A stretch of 64,000 bases of DNA from NCBI GenBank assembly GCA_033085395.1, contig JANQBS010000189.1, positions 1 through 64,000 on the forward strand, given 5' to 3'. The position numbers and the translations under genes are program-made. The stretch comes from Xanthoparmelia taractica (lineage: Eukaryota > Ascomycota > Lecanoromycetes > Lecanorales > Parmeliaceae). Below are positions 1 through 12,686 of this stretch, piece after piece. Within the stretch, counting starts at the first letter, position 1. Every line of letters begins with the position of its first letter. The notes under the pieces are model-generated. The model did not search any database. It was not told the origin of the DNA and saw only the letters and a list, made by a program, of their open reading frames with translations.

Positions 1-2480
1 ATATCCTATACCTTTCGGTATGATATTCGAAAAACTAGTCCCATACCATCAAATATACCACACCTTTCCGACCCGTATTCAAGAATAATATCTTATTATC
101 TTCACGTTATAGTTCTTCACTAAATAAATAATCTTAATAAATTTCTCTTTAGATTAATATAAGACTATATAATCTTAAGATATAAGAAAACATAGATTTT
201 AATAACTTATCGTTATTCTTTCTCGAATACGATTTTATTCGAGACTATTATTCGTATAAGACGATCGCATTTTAATATCACTCGTAATAGAATCTCTAAG
301 AGATCTATTTATTTATTATTATTAAGACGCTTCTTTCCACGAATCTTAATTTTTCAATCCCGCCGCTATCGAATTTATTCGAGTTTATATTACTATAAGC
401 TCTTCTTAATAAGACTAACTCGATAGCTACGAACTTTACTTTCGATCGCTTTGATTTAGAAAGCGCTATTATTTCCTTTTTTAAGCCGATAGACTTTATT
501 CTTAAACTTTAGAAGTTATAAGTCTTATCTAATCGTATTTTCTCTATCGACTAATAATCTACTTAAAAGACTCTTTTTATAAAACTTAATAAAGAATTAA
601 AAATAGTCGACGTAATTATACTGAGCTAATTTATTTAAGAAAATCGATCTTTTATCGATAGAGAAGATATTCGTTATATAGCTTTAATTATACACACGAG
701 AATCGATCTGATTAATATACTAAGATCGTTCAACTTCGATATATCTCTCTATATTATTCATTTCTTAGCGAGATCAAATTCTACTTTTTATTCGTTTCTC
801 GAGATTACTTATTATTAATCTTCTTATCGAGATAGCGGCGTATAATATAAACTATAGCATTGCTTAAGTATCCCGAGAGATTCAATATAAATTTAAGAAT
901 ACGATCGAAGATTCTCTTTGAAAGCGACACTTTAGTAACATCGTGTTATATAATAACATTACGCAATATAAATAGAGCCTCTACGAAATTATTCTATCGA
1001 AAAATAAATTCGTCTTCGCCTAAAGATATTTATAATCGCTATAGATCTTCGAATAAATTTATATCTTATATAATATAATTCGCGATAATTAAAGCAAGTA
1101 GATACTAAATATTATTATATAGAAGCTTGCTATATTAATTAATAGACGCACTATATCTTTAAAAGCGAGTTATTATTAATAAATATATATAAGACAAGAT
1201 AGAGAGCATAGTATATAGTATTCTCGAAGTCGCGATTATATTTCACTTAACGCTAATCGATTCGATAGATCACCTTTTACTTATTACTAAGAATACGTTT
1301 TAGAATAAAATTGATATTCTATTAGTTATTAGCGAGTCTTTCTCAAATTATCTCTCGAGAGATCTATTCGATATTATAGACCTACTTTATATTTATTCTT
1401 CTTCTTAGAAAAGAAGATACTAATTCTTACTTCTATTTAATAGAAGATAACGATTATAAAGAGAATTTAAATTTTATTACAAGAATAAATAAATTAATTA
1501 TCGTCGACGATTTAGAATATATTAATAAATTAAATTAGCTTCTTTTTATCGAATAAGTACTTCGACTTTTATTTATTTATAATTAAATCTTCTTTAATTA
1601 AGATATTTCTCACTTATTAATAAAATTTCGTTTAACTTTAAGAATATTATATTCTAAGAAGAATACACTTACGTCGTATATTACATATCTATTCTCTTTA
1701 TCGATACAATTACTTATTACTCGAGCAAATTCGATAAAGAATTACTTCGTAAAGATATTAATTAAATCGATAATAATCTTCTTTTATTCGTTATCGATAA
1801 TTTCTTAGCTAATAATAACAATAAAGCGAAGAAAATCTTTAATAATAATAAGATTAAGAGAAGATAAACCTTTTTAAAGACTCTATACTTTTATAATATA
1901 GCAAACGTTAATCGTGATATTATTACCGAAAAATACTTCTTCTACGTTTTATTTCTTCTTTTCGATAATAATTACTTATCTAAGCGATTAAATAAATCTA
2001 TATCTTTAAGCGAGATTAAATTAATATTCGTATTTACTTCTTATAGCGTCTTAAAGCAATATTTTAATCTCTTAAAGTCTTTTTTATATATTTTATATTA
2101 TCTCTCTTATTATTCTCTTTCTAATAAACTCCCTATATATAATTATTAATTATAGCTCTCTTTAGTAGCGCTACTAACGATATATCTATTTAATCTATAA
2201 CTATACGAAATAAAGAAGAAGAATCGAGAATAATAGCGAAGAAGATAATTATCGTAATCTTTTAATTATAAGAGAAAGAATTAATAAGCGAGAATAGACG
2301 ACGCATCGCTCTCTTTTATATCTCATCTTAATAATTATCTCTAAGACTTTTAAGATAAACTAAGCTATGCGAGAATACGCGCTATTCTTTTCTCGATACT
2401 TTTAAATAGCCAAGAAATCGTAGATAAGTCGAAGAAAAGAATAAGCGTGAAGGAGTTCATCACTCGATTAGGGTGTTACA
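1..2480. repeat. AT-rich RIP-degraded retroelement relic
   Basis: This block is very AT-rich, with dense TA dinucleotides and almost no open frame longer than about 70 codons. Composition changes abruptly to normal near 2450-2480. The edge carries gggtgttaca (2471-2480), which looks like the right terminal repeat of a Gypsy-type LTR (TGTAACACCC...GGGTGTTACA is a common fungal pair). High TpA and loss of CpA-type sequence are what repeat-induced point mutation (RIP) produces. No reverse transcriptase or integrase motif can be read, so assignment to an LTR element is inference. The element continues beyond the left edge of the window. Confidence 0.65.
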
Positions 2481-2768
2481 TCATCAACGTGAGATAAGGC
2501 ATCACCCCTGCTCACCCTAGCTCCCTCGCTAAAGCGGCAGCCCCCGAGTGAGCGGGGGGCAGATTTCTGTCACCTTCTAGTGCCAAGCCTCGGGACATTC
2601 CGCTGCGTTGCGAGCACTCCAATGACCGCATGCTTATCTCCTGAACCACTGTTTACTTTCCACGTGAGATACCTTTTACCCCTTTCCATTTCAAAACTTT
2701 GTCTCCTTATTCACCCTTAAGACGCCCATTGTGCCCATCTGGGGGCTGGTGGCATACAATAACTCAGC

Positions 2769-4114
2769 ATGGACGTCGCCTACGATCACATCCAAGAGGA
2801 AGTCCTCTCGCCAGACGAAATCGCCAGCAAAAAGTCACAAGACCCAAATGAAAAAAAGGGAAACCTAAACACTGAATTCCAAGAGGCATACAAATCCTTC
2901 TCATCGAGCCCGTGGGGTGCCCGACTCGGCGGCTTCTTCAGCGACGTCCGGAAGCATAGCGAAACTTATTACGAGGGCGCCCGTCAGGAAGCCACTGCTG
3001 CTAGCGGTGAAGCCCTCAAAGGCTTCACGGATCTCAGATCTACGCTTGTCAGCCGGGCACGCTCAATGTCAACCGGCCAGGATCCAGCTTCTCTGCCCAC
3101 GGCTGCCAATCTGACGTCAAATAGAGAGGCGGAGAAAGAGGGGAAGGACAAGGAGCGGTCTGAAAGCGAAGCTCTACGAGAATCCGAAGGCGTCATCTCT
3201 CGCTTCCGCGCTGAAGCCGCAAAACGGCTGAAAGATCTTGAGAAAGCAGAAGAAGCAGCGGATGCAGCAATCTTCAAATTCGGTGCCAATATCGGCAATT
3301 TCCTCCGCGATGCCGTGACCATTGCTCCACCCAGCGAAGAGACCAACAAAGACGGCTCACGAAAAGTCCTCTTCGAAAGTAAAGACCAAGATGGCAAACG
3401 GGTCATCCACAGCACACGGTTCGACGCCCAGTTACACGCTATACACTCCTCCTTGGAGAGCTTCACTTCCGATCCTGCGAGTGCCGAGTACGCAAAGTGG
3501 AAGGACGATTTCGATGTGGAGAAAAAGACAGATGCTATAGCTCAAGATCTGGAGAAGTATGAAGAATTGAGACGGACGATGGAGAAGCTGGTGCCGGAGA
3601 AAGTAGAATACAAGGAGTTTTGGACCCGGTACTATTTCCTGCGGATGGTCGTGGAGACGGAGGAGCAGAGGAGGAGAGAAATGTTGAAAGGTATGCGCCC
3701 GTCCCTTCCCCTCCCTTCCCTCTCCTCTTCTATCAGAACCCACCGAATATCCTAACCTGCCCTACTCCAGGCGCCACAGAATCCACAGACGAAAACATCG
3801 CCTGGGACGACGACTCCGACGACGACGCAGAAGACAAATCCTCCACCCCCCAACAAACCCAACCGGCCTCTCAAGTCCCAGAACCCACCCAAATACCAAC
3901 CACTACGAACACCACCGCTCCCCAAAATCCCCTCTCACCGCCTCAGGAACATCCCTCGCTCAAACCCGCCGAACCACGCCGCTCCCAAGACGCCCAGTCC
4001 CAACCCGACAGCGACACGAGCTACGATCTCGTAAGCGGTGCCACGAGCAGGGCGCCTGGGAGTCCGAGGGCGGGGGACAAAAGGGACGATGAGGAGGAAG
4101 AGGATTGGGAGTAG
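2769..4114 (+). CDS. BSD-domain protein (Dos2-like)
   Basis: Two exons, 2769-3690 and 3771-4114, are joined across an 80-nt GT-AG intron (3691-3770) in phase 1, giving about 421 residues. The N-terminal half is charged and alpha-helical. A BSD domain lies near residues 230-305, with the expected aromatic signature (EFWTRYYFLR) and following acidic/basic helices. The second exon encodes a long acidic, Ser/Pro-rich tail ending in a run of Glu and Asp, typical of fungal Dos2/SYAP1-like BSD proteins. BSD domains occur in TFIIH p62 and synapse-associated proteins; the exact role of the fungal family is poorly defined. The next gene is convergent, with about 310 bp between stop codons. Confidence 0.85.
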
Positions 4115-4422
4115 GATCGGCCTTCTTTTTTTCGCTGCTGATTGAGGAGGCTTCAAGAATCCAGGTGGGGCGCATTGGGCCTGGCGGGCGGATAAGTTGT
4201 TATGGAGTTTGACGCATGGCGTTGCTTTCTCTATTCTATTCTGTTAAGAGTACAGTATCTATTTAGCTCACTATGTCCCAATGGTATTATTGTACAAAGC
4301 AGCGACTAGCACCAAAACTGTTTGACGCGATCTCTCTCCACCATCGTACTCAATACTCTTACAATCGCCTTTCAAAATCGTGACTCTTAACGGGGTCAAC
4401 AAAAAAGGGGGTATCAAAACAC

Positions 4423-7400
4423 TCAATCCAAACTCGCGGTATCGCTCCTATCAATCACAGGCCTGGCCACCATCCCCCTATCCTCCGCCTCCTTCTTCTT
4501 TTTGCCAAGTCCCCCAATAATGCCGGGCCCATGATGCAGCACGCCCCTCGTATCCTCCAACGTGCCTTTCCTCTCCTCAATAGGGCCTACGGCGTTTCTC
4601 GCCAGCTCGTTCCCGTTTTCGCCGTCCAACGGGAGTTTGTTGCGCAGGTCGTAGTGGTCGACGCCGTCGGCGTGCTCGCCGTGGGCGTCTTCTATCGGTT
4701 CTATCGTTCTTTGACCGTCGATGTTAACCTGCGCGTCAATGGAGTCAATGGAGTGCTCGTCTTGGTAATCTAGGTTAGCGCCAGGTTGTTCGTCATTCTC
4801 GTCCTCCATGGGCGAGACGACGCCTGCTTGGTTGGTGAGGGTGACGGTACTAGCATTGGCGCCTTCGTCACCTGGAGCATCTGGATTTCTGCCCAGTTTG
4901 AAAGGGAAGGCTTTGCCCGGCCCTGCAGAAGGGCGCTCTCCAGGGCTAGCGGGTAAGGGTATTTCCTTTGCGTTCTCGGAATCTTCGTCGGGTGGACTGG
5001 AGAGGACAATCGGAAGGGAAGGGCGAGTCGGATCAGTGAGATTGCCGTTTGGTTGGATGTTCAACGCCTGCTCGTTTCTTCGGCGACCCAATTCGGTAGC
5101 TGGCGTATCTTCGTCAACTTCGGGTTTGCCTACATATTCGGTTTGACCTGCGTCAGTGACGCGTCGCCGCCGGGACCGCGAACGTGACTGCTTGTTTACC
5201 CGGTCAGCATCTACTGGTCTGGCATTGGCACCGTCGTTTTGGGATACTGTTGTCGTGTTGATTTGTTTATCTGCCTTTTCTTCGCGTTGAATCTGCAACT
5301 CATCAGCACTGGAAATGGATCCTTGAATTCCAGAAAAAGCTCATACAGTATTTTCATCGTGCGAGCTCCCCCACAAGCTCCATATACTCATTCCCCAGCT
5401 CTTCTTTTTCTTTCCTTCTTTCGGCATACTCAGGCCTCTACGTCCTGCCAGTGCCGAAGGTGGAGGCACTTCATCATTGCCGAAACCCTGAAAGCCTTGG
5501 GCCATTTCTTTCGCTCGCTGCTTTTGTACTTTTCGCTTTTCTCGGGCATACTTTTGGTCCCACTGTTTCTTAGCGCTCAACCAATTGCTGACTGGACCAG
5601 GCTTGATCACGCCAACTTCATTTGCCGACATCTGTAGAGCCGGTATCGATAAAGGTGGATCTAAAGGGTAAATATGACCGTGCCGATCGACTCGTTGCCG
5701 TATCATGTGATCCTTGAAAGGTGGCAAGGCATCACCAGCCTTGCCTACTTGGTCTTTCACTACAGTTCCTCCTTGAGCCAGACGCGTTTTCACAGAAGTT
5801 GCTGTTTGCTTCGGCTTATCGAAATCGATTTCACTTCCAGTATCTGATCCCATGGAAATGAGCGACATCTCATCATCATCCATAATCTCAATCTCAGTTT
5901 TTTGAGCTCGAGCAAGGGCCCAAGCGCCAAATTGAGCAATAGACCGATACATGAACTTTGCTGGTCGCGTGAAGCTGAGGGTAGGGGCCACGTGGCAGAG
6001 ATGATCCCAAACCTGCAGCTGCACATCTGTGGGCTTCCATTTTGCGATGAGCTCCCTCGCTTCGGGATACTCGTCCAAATATACGTCTCCGGGAGGATAC
6101 TGCAAAGGGTGCGCGGCTTTGTGAGCAAGATAAATCTGTTCATCTCGTAGTACCTCACCACCGCCCGTCACGATAAGCAACGGAGGTAAGCCACCTAATG
6201 ATGGTTGCAGTACCGGCGAAACGAGCGGATGTGATATTAGCTGATTAGTGGTATACATTTGGATTTGGTCTTTTATGTCGACTAAGTTCCCGCCGATCAT
6301 GATTGAGAGATTGTGTCCGGCACCAGGTATCGTATTACCAGGTCGGTCTCCTGCACCGTTATTTCCGGCTGGATTATTGACATTTTCCTCGGGATGTAAA
6401 TTCTGTGGGTTGGGATCAACTGAGAAGCCTTGCACTGCACTTTTCGTTGCCTCTCGTCTCTCTACATGAGATGACTTTCTGGGCACTCCCTCGCCTGCCA
6501 CTTGCTCAACGGCCTGCATTGCTATACTCTCCATGTCATCTGTATTGGGTGGCGGCCATGAAGCTGAAGGCCGCTGTAAAAAGCCATGAGTAGGAATAAA
6601 ATCTAATGAACCATCGCCTGCGACGCTGGGAAAAGAATGAGTCAGATCGACCCAAGGTGATATTAGGATCGCCCCTGCTGGAAGTGGCAGACCTCGATCT
6701 CGTAGTATTACAAGTATGCTAGATCCAGATCAGCTATTGCATACTTGTATCCTGATCTCTCATACCTGACTATCATGCCGCCTCCCGCTGAATCGCCGGC
6801 AAGAACGATCTCCGAAGGATCCTGTAAAATCAGAAGGTAAAGATATGCCGCTAAACAATCGAGCAGGCCACACGGAAACGGAAACTGAGGAGCCAATCGA
6901 TATCGTGCTGGCATTTGTCAGTGGTATGGCGACTTCCATGCCAACGATTAGACTTACTGCGGGTCATCAGTATATTGTCCTCTTTGCCAGGCTTCACCTG
7001 TAGACGTACCGCGCAAAGACTCTAGCTTCCAACTTTCGAGCATGGCGTTGTAGTTGATACCGATGTTCGTCCACGCTCCCAAAGAAGTAGGCACCCCCAT
7101 GTACATAGAGCATGACTCGTTTGCCCTTTCCGCCTTTCCTCTTATCGAAATCTCTTCTCATCTCAATCCACTCAGCCGTCAAGGCGCTACCGTCTCTTCG
7201 CCATTGCCACCATTTCTCGCCCCCCACTTTGTCAACGCCATGGTGCCCTAGCTGTGCTACAAGCGCGTCCGCAGCTCCGGATAGACATTTCTCAGGTATA
7301 GTGACTTCGTCGACTTTGACCCAGCGTGGATTGGGGACCCTTTGAGAGGTAAAAGCCTGTATGTCTTCGACTGTATGATGGGAAGCGTAAGCAAGGAATT

Positions 7401-7702
7401 GGCGGATGAGGTTTACGCCTTCGTGGTACGATATATGGGCAGTGGGCTTCTGACGGAGAGGCTTTCGGTTAAGGTACTACGTATGTAATGAGTGAGAAGA
7501 TTTTGAGAGCATGCATTCGCCAGACATACATGAGAAAAGCAAGTCTCAATTACGGTAGGTGTGACTGCAGTGCCCACCGAGATGGTGTTGAAGACCATGA
7601 CTGTCCAAGGGGCGGTGCAAGTAGGAAAAGCAAAGCGCAAAGCCTGTGAGAAAGCATCTAGGACGCGCAAAATAATAGACAGTGGAAGATAGTCCTTTAG
7701 CA
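4423..7702 (-). CDS. alpha/beta-hydrolase (HSL-type esterase/lipase) with long C-terminal extension
   Basis: Exons read 7702-7530, 7449-7011, 6907-6766, 6718-5347 and 5292-4423. The hydrolase core has the HGG oxyanion motif (YVHGGAYFFGS), the nucleophile elbow GDSAGGG, an Asp region (GGGEVLRDE) and a His region (DHLCHVAPT), so the Ser-Asp-His triad is complete. An N-terminal hydrophobic stretch may anchor it to membranes. The last approximately 450 residues are low-complexity, charged and probably disordered. One intron (7010-6908) only keeps frame if it is a twin intron, listed separately. The 5' end is unresolved: TTTAG (7707-7703) preceded by a GCTAAC branch site suggests an upstream coding or leader exon, and there is no ATG in frame nearby. 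Substrate unknown; acyl-ester hydrolysis is inferred from the family. Confidence 0.82.
6908..7010 (-). other. stwintron (spliceosomal twin intron, donor-interrupted)
   Basis: On the minus strand the exon ends GCGC at 7011. A complete 53-nt intron follows from 7009 (GTACGT) to 6957 (CTGATGAC branch, CGCAG acceptor). It separates the G at 7010 from TAAGTC at 6956. Removing it creates a new donor GTAAGTC for a 50-nt external intron ending CTGACAAATGCCAG at 6908. Removal of both joins GCG-C to CA-CGA and yields FAPRYRLAPQ, the sequence expected in this hydrolase family. Any single GT-AG intron here shifts the frame. This is the [D1,2] arrangement, where the inner intron lies between the first and second donor bases. 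Confidence 0.8.
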
Positions 7703-7712
7703 CTAAATGCAC

Positions 7713-8533
7713 GTTTATGTTAGCAGAACCAAACCAATCGAGTAATTTTGAAATATATACGGCGGCTAAATATACGCAGCTTCTGCGTTGATTCAGGTAG
7801 AAGCTAAGGTACGCAAATTTAGCGTTAATTTCAAGATTTCAGCTCGTACGAGGCCGGGTAAAAGTGAAAGTCTCAAGTCTTTCAGAGATCTTGTAAAAGC
7901 TCTGAAGAAGCTATAAGCCAAGTTCCAGGACGGTTGAATTGATACCTAATTCAGTATCCTGTGATGGCTTAGGCGTACGAAGTAGATTACGTATTTTACG
8001 TGCCTAATACTCTGACTAACGATTTCAGGTTAAATACGCTCGGGAGTTACAAGTCAAAAGTACGTGACACTGAGAAAGACAAGTCCGAGGGCAGTTGATG
8101 AATCCTTCCAGCCAAGGCGCTTTTCAGACGATGATTTTGACCTTAACTTCCAAGGAACCCTCGATTGATGGCGAACATACTGTCCCTATACCTTTCCACA
8201 TCAATTCGGTTGTACGACAAAGCGGGCTTAGCACATCTTAGGGCTTATGGTATTACCTTATGCGATAAAGATACCTTAATCCAGAAGGGACCTAAGCTAC
8301 CTTAATGTTCTGACATGTATGATACACAATCGCCCTATGGTTGGTCCAAAGTGACAGCCGCACCTACAATGGTGTGTAATCGTGGTGTGTGATCGTGGTG
8401 AGTAATCATACCATCCGACCTTGACCTCCACTTCCTCTAGCAGGTCGCTCTTACCTTGCTCCATTTCAAGAAGAAATTGATTTCACCTATCAAGCCGTGT
8501 AAGGTGTAATTGACTGGCCAGAGCACTGTATCA
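7713..8533. other. intergenic region
   Basis: About 800 bp of non-coding sequence between the divergently oriented hydrolase and P450. It may contain leader exons and promoters of both. There is a short direct repeat near 8371-8402 (variants of gtgtgtaatcgtggtg). I see no other gene or RNA. Confidence 0.5.
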
Positions 8534-10495
8534 TGGGCGTGCTTTCAATCTCTCCCTTGGACTCGACCAGCTTCCAGTGGATACTGGGGTGCCTCGTATT
8601 GGCCTCTTGCTACGTACGCCTAGCATAAACACAAGAATAGGAACATGTGTTGATAGAAAATAACAGTTCAGTTTCTACGCTACATATAATCTTTTCTTCA
8701 GTCCATTGGCCAATGTGCCAGGTCCATTCTTTGCAAAGATATCGGGCTTGCCGTCGTATTACCACGCCATCAAAGGTGATCGCCACATATGGATCTGGCA
8801 GTGCCATCAGATATACGGTATGAGGCTCCACACATGGCACGTAAAAATTCTGAGGGTTGCTCGCTACGACCACTCGCCCCACTGACATTGTTCAAGGCAA
8901 CAAAATACGTGTAACTCCCGGCGCAGTCGTGTTCCTGTCCGCACAAGCTTTTCGCGATATTTACGGCAATAAATCAAACGTACAGAGAAGCAAGAGCTAC
9001 GAAGTCTGGCAAAGGGATGAGATGGACGTCAATACCATTACCACAAGCGATGTTGCCCTCCACCACAAGAAAAGACGGTTTCTGAACTTGGTCTTCACCG
9101 AGAAATCAGTACGGGCTGCCGGAGTTTTCATTCAGAAGCACGTTGATCTATGGGACAGCTTACTTCCCGACGGGGATGGCAAAGACTGGTCCACACCCAA
9201 GAATATGGCAGGTTCGTACGTTTACGAGTGCTTTCTCTTATCTGGAAACAGGGGCTTGAGCCGCAAGACATGCCGCGGGAGCAAGAGGATTGCTTGCTCC
9301 TGAGACTGATTTCGTTCCTTCCCTCCCCTCTTTTGAACAAGCAATGCTGATTCCAACTGTGCATAGAATGGAGCGACTACCTCGTGTTCGACATTCTGTG
9401 CGACTTGTGTTTCGGCAGGTCCTTGAATATTAAAGAGCCCGAAGACAACCCGTTCAAGGGCATCCCCAAGGCCATCCATTCGTACTTGAGATTTACGTAC
9501 CCGGTAAGGTTGAATACAGCCTTTAAAAGGTGGGTCGTGCTGATACCGTGAAGTTTACAAGGTCGCCACTCCTCGGCCTACTTCTTTGGTTGAAGCCTAG
9601 GGGCCTGAACAGGCTGCTCGAGATCATCGCTCCTTCAGATATCAAGGCCTACTTCGCATTCATCGAAGAGAGTGTTTCCGCACGTATTAAGGCCGAGGAA
9701 GTGTCGCAGCAGCTCAGCAAAGAGGGAAAAGAACCGAGACAAGATATGTTCCACTTCCTCTTCCAAGCTGTGGATCCGGACACTGGAAAACAGGCATATT
9801 CCCGGCAGGAGCTGTTCGCTGAGGCAAATCTTCTCGTTGTTGCGGGCTCAGACACCACTGCTATCACCATTTCCAGCTTCTTCTTCTACATCGTGCGAAA
9901 CCGGCGGCCATACGCGAAGCTGGTAAAGGAGATCCGCAGGACTTTCGACTCAGCCGACCAGATCGTTGGCGGATCGAAGCTCTCGTCCTGCAAGTATCTC
10001 CGTGCTTGCGTCGACGAAACTTTGCGCATGACACCCGTAGGCCCAAGCGAACTCTCCCGCACTGTGCTCGCCGGCGGCCAGATGATCGACGGCGAGCTCT
10101 ACCCTGCTGGCGTCACCGTCGGCATCTCAGAGTGGTCGAGCGGGCGAAGCGACGAATTCGGCGACCCGAATGTATACCGCCCAGAACGCTGGATCGTGGA
10201 CGAAGAGGCGGGCGTGACAGCGGAAGAAGTGGCACGTATCTCTACCTACGTGCACCCGTTCTCTGCTGGCTGGGGCAACTGCGCGGGTCAGAAACTGGCG
10301 ATGTTGGAGCTGTTGGTTACTGTAGCGAGGACGCTGTTCCGATTGGACGTGAGGGGGGAGCCTGGATCGACGCTCGGAGAGGGAAGCCCGGAGCTGGGCT
10401 GGGGGAAGAGGGAGAGAAAGAACTTTCAGCTGTTCGATGCGTACATTTCGATGCGTGACGGACCCATGGTTCAATTCAGGAAGAGACAGGCCTAA
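8534..10495 (+). CDS. cytochrome P450 (probably decaying; anchor-exon frame off by one)
   Basis: Exons read about 8534-8613, 8667-8817, 8897-9211, 9367-9503 and 9554-10495; the last four join in frame. Motifs in order are the proline hinge (SPLANVPGPF), the I-helix AGSDTTA, the ExxR helix ETLR, PERW, and the heme loop FSAGWGNCAG with its Cys. Two oddities suggest loss of function. The first exon (ATG at 8534 plus a hydrophobic anchor ending GCLVLASCY) is 80 nt, one base short of the frame needed, so TGA follows codon 15. The normally conserved Arg of FxxGxRxCxG is Gly. Alternatively a weak donor at 8578 would skip the anchor. Intron branch sites are canonical (CACTGAC, GCTGAT). The family is a microsomal heme-thiolate monooxygenase; substrate unknown. 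Confidence 0.78.
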
Positions 10496-11001
10496 GTGAT
10501 GATCGGATCACCGGCGCAAGACCACTGGGTCATCGAGAGCTGCCTTCCCGAATTCTACATATAGGATTCAGATCTGGAATAAACTAATCTATAAAGAGTA
10601 CTTTCAGGCCTTTTTATAGATATAAGATTGGAGAACACCTACCTATAATATATTCGTGTCGATATTCTAGCTATGTGTAGACTTCTCCGATAGCACGGAT
10701 TCCATGCTTTCGTACCGTGGCCTTGACTTGACTGAAACACGAAATTCAAGAAGAAGAAGAAGAAGACGAAGAAGAAGAAGAAGACGAAGAAGAAGAAGAA
10801 GACGAAGAAATGGAACGACTCGGTTGATAGAAACTTCTCCATCATAAAGATGGTACAGCTCCAGGTCGGAGAACGCCTCACCGAAGCAGCGAAAATCTGA
10901 GACTCCAGCGCCCTCCTTCTCGGCATCGTTCGAGTCGGTGCTTGCAGTTCTCTTGCCTTCCCGACGCCGATCCGGATACAAGCATACGAGTACAGTTACC
11001 G
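10496..11001. other. intergenic region between convergent P450 genes
   Basis: About 500 bp between the stop codons of the two P450 genes. Apart from the GAA-rich minisatellite at 10749-10810 nothing recognisable is present. Confidence 0.6.
10749..10810. repeat. GAA-rich minisatellite (18-bp unit)
   Basis: Just over three tandem copies of an 18-bp unit made of five GAA triplets plus GAC. It lies between convergent genes and is not within a supported coding exon. Confidence 0.85.
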
Positions 11002-12686
11002 TTACGCCGGCACTAAGCCCACCTGGACCCCATTCTTACTCTCCATCGTAAAGGTGAACGCCTCGACATATTCCGTTTGCGAATCCCGATTCTCCAACCC
11101 CTGGAACTCCTGCAAGATCCTCACCACCACGTACGCCGTCTGGGTGAGCACCATCTGCTGCGCCGGACACATCCTCCTCCCGCCCAGGAACGGAATGTAC
11201 TCCCACATGGGCTTCAATCCCTCCCAACGCTCGGGGCGGAAGGAGCCGGCGTCGGGCCCCCAGATGGACGGGTCGAGGTGCATGACACGGAAGTTGGTGT
11301 CAATCTGGGTGCCGGGCTGGACGAGGATGGGGAGGGTGCCGGTCGGGCCGCCGCCGCTGGGTAGGACGGTGGTGCGGAGGCAGGTGCGGAGGGTACGGCT
11401 AGCAGGGAGGACGAGACGGAGCGCTAGCAAGGCTTTAGCATACTCTGTACGGTAATTGATGCAATAGCCAAGAGCGTCACTGTCAAAGTAGTCAAAAATC
11501 AAAGGAACGGGAACGGACATACCCTCGTTGATCACATAACGTAAGTATTTGAGAGATTTGAGGTACTCGAATGTCAGAGGTTGATCAATTGCGAGGACCT
11601 CGGCGCGCAACTTTGTCCAGACTCGAGGGTTGCGGGCTAGATAGAAGAAGATGTTACCCACGGCAATGGCCGTGGTGTCCCTGGCGGGGAAGAATACCCC
11701 CAAGACCTGGTCGCGGATCTCAGATCGTTCGACGCCAGCTTCGACCAGGTCATCTAGCAGAACGCACTTCCGAGGCACTTCGTCTACTGGACCCTTGGCT
11801 ACGCTGGATCTATGTTTGCACATGGCTCGGTCGATGTATTTCTCTATAACCTCGTGCACCTCTTCACAGGCCTTCTTGTAACCCCATTGAGGCCCAAGCA
11901 AAAATCTGAACTTGCCGAGGAGCCATCGCGAATGGATACCCCGCATGGCAGAGTCAAAGCTGCCCAGTAATCGCCGAACATCGGAGTCCATGTTTTTGCC
12001 CAGGAGCGAGTCTGTGGATTCGCCGAAGAGAAATTCGGTTGCTTCGTCAAGGAACTAGGCCAGAGGCCCACAGATTAGTACCGTTTGCAGCCCGACGAAG
12101 AGCTTATAAATAATCCCTTACGAGAAACTTGAGGAGCGGCTGGAGATCTATGGTAGAGCGATCGCAAGGGATAGAATCGATCATGCGCATGACATGTTTC
12201 TCCAGATAGGCAAGATCAGAAATCTGGGCACGGGCAAATATAGGTTTGATCAGGGTTTTCGAATGATCCCACTGAGCACCATCGGTAGTGAAAATACCGC
12301 TTCCCAGAAGTGGCACCGAGGGTCCATACCGCAAAGAAGCGACTACAAAATTGTCAAAGGCGGAAGTAAACATTGTCTGCATATTTCCCGAGTCCATCGT
12401 AAAGAGGATCGTAGACCCCCATGACTTGGCCTGATAGGTCTTGCCAAGCTCATTCGAATCTTCGCATGTCAGGAATGATAGTGTTGCCTTTCTTTATACT
12501 GTCGACGATGTTGAAGAAGAGATCCAGGCCTAAGATAGGGTCCTTATGCGGGTACCTTGATGGCGTCGAGCAGCCGTTGCTACGCGAGGCTGTCTTGTAA
12601 GAGTAATGCTTGGTTGTTTCTTTCACAATATACGCGAGCACGAGCGTCAGTAGCAGATAAAGACATCTATCCATAAGAACATCCAT
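11002..12686 (-). pseudogene. CYP52/CYP539-like cytochrome P450 with a 1-nt frameshift
   Basis: Exons read 12686-12122, 12054-11523 and 11423-11002, with introns 12055-12121 (CTAAT branch) and 11424-11522. The N-terminal hydrophobic anchor follows ATG 12686. Later come the I-helix (PARDTTA), an ExxR helix split by the last intron (NE|ALRL), FRPERW, and the heme loop FLGGRRMCPAQQ, whose CPAQ ending is typical of the alkane/fatty-acid hydroxylase branch. Exon 1 is 565 nt, one more than needed. Near 12448-12452 the sequence TTCGAATGAGCTTGG has one extra base, so the frame meets TGA directly after DMRRFE. Downstream codons remain intact, so the lesion is recent, or it is an assembly error. It is divergent from TSR2. 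Confidence 0.8.
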
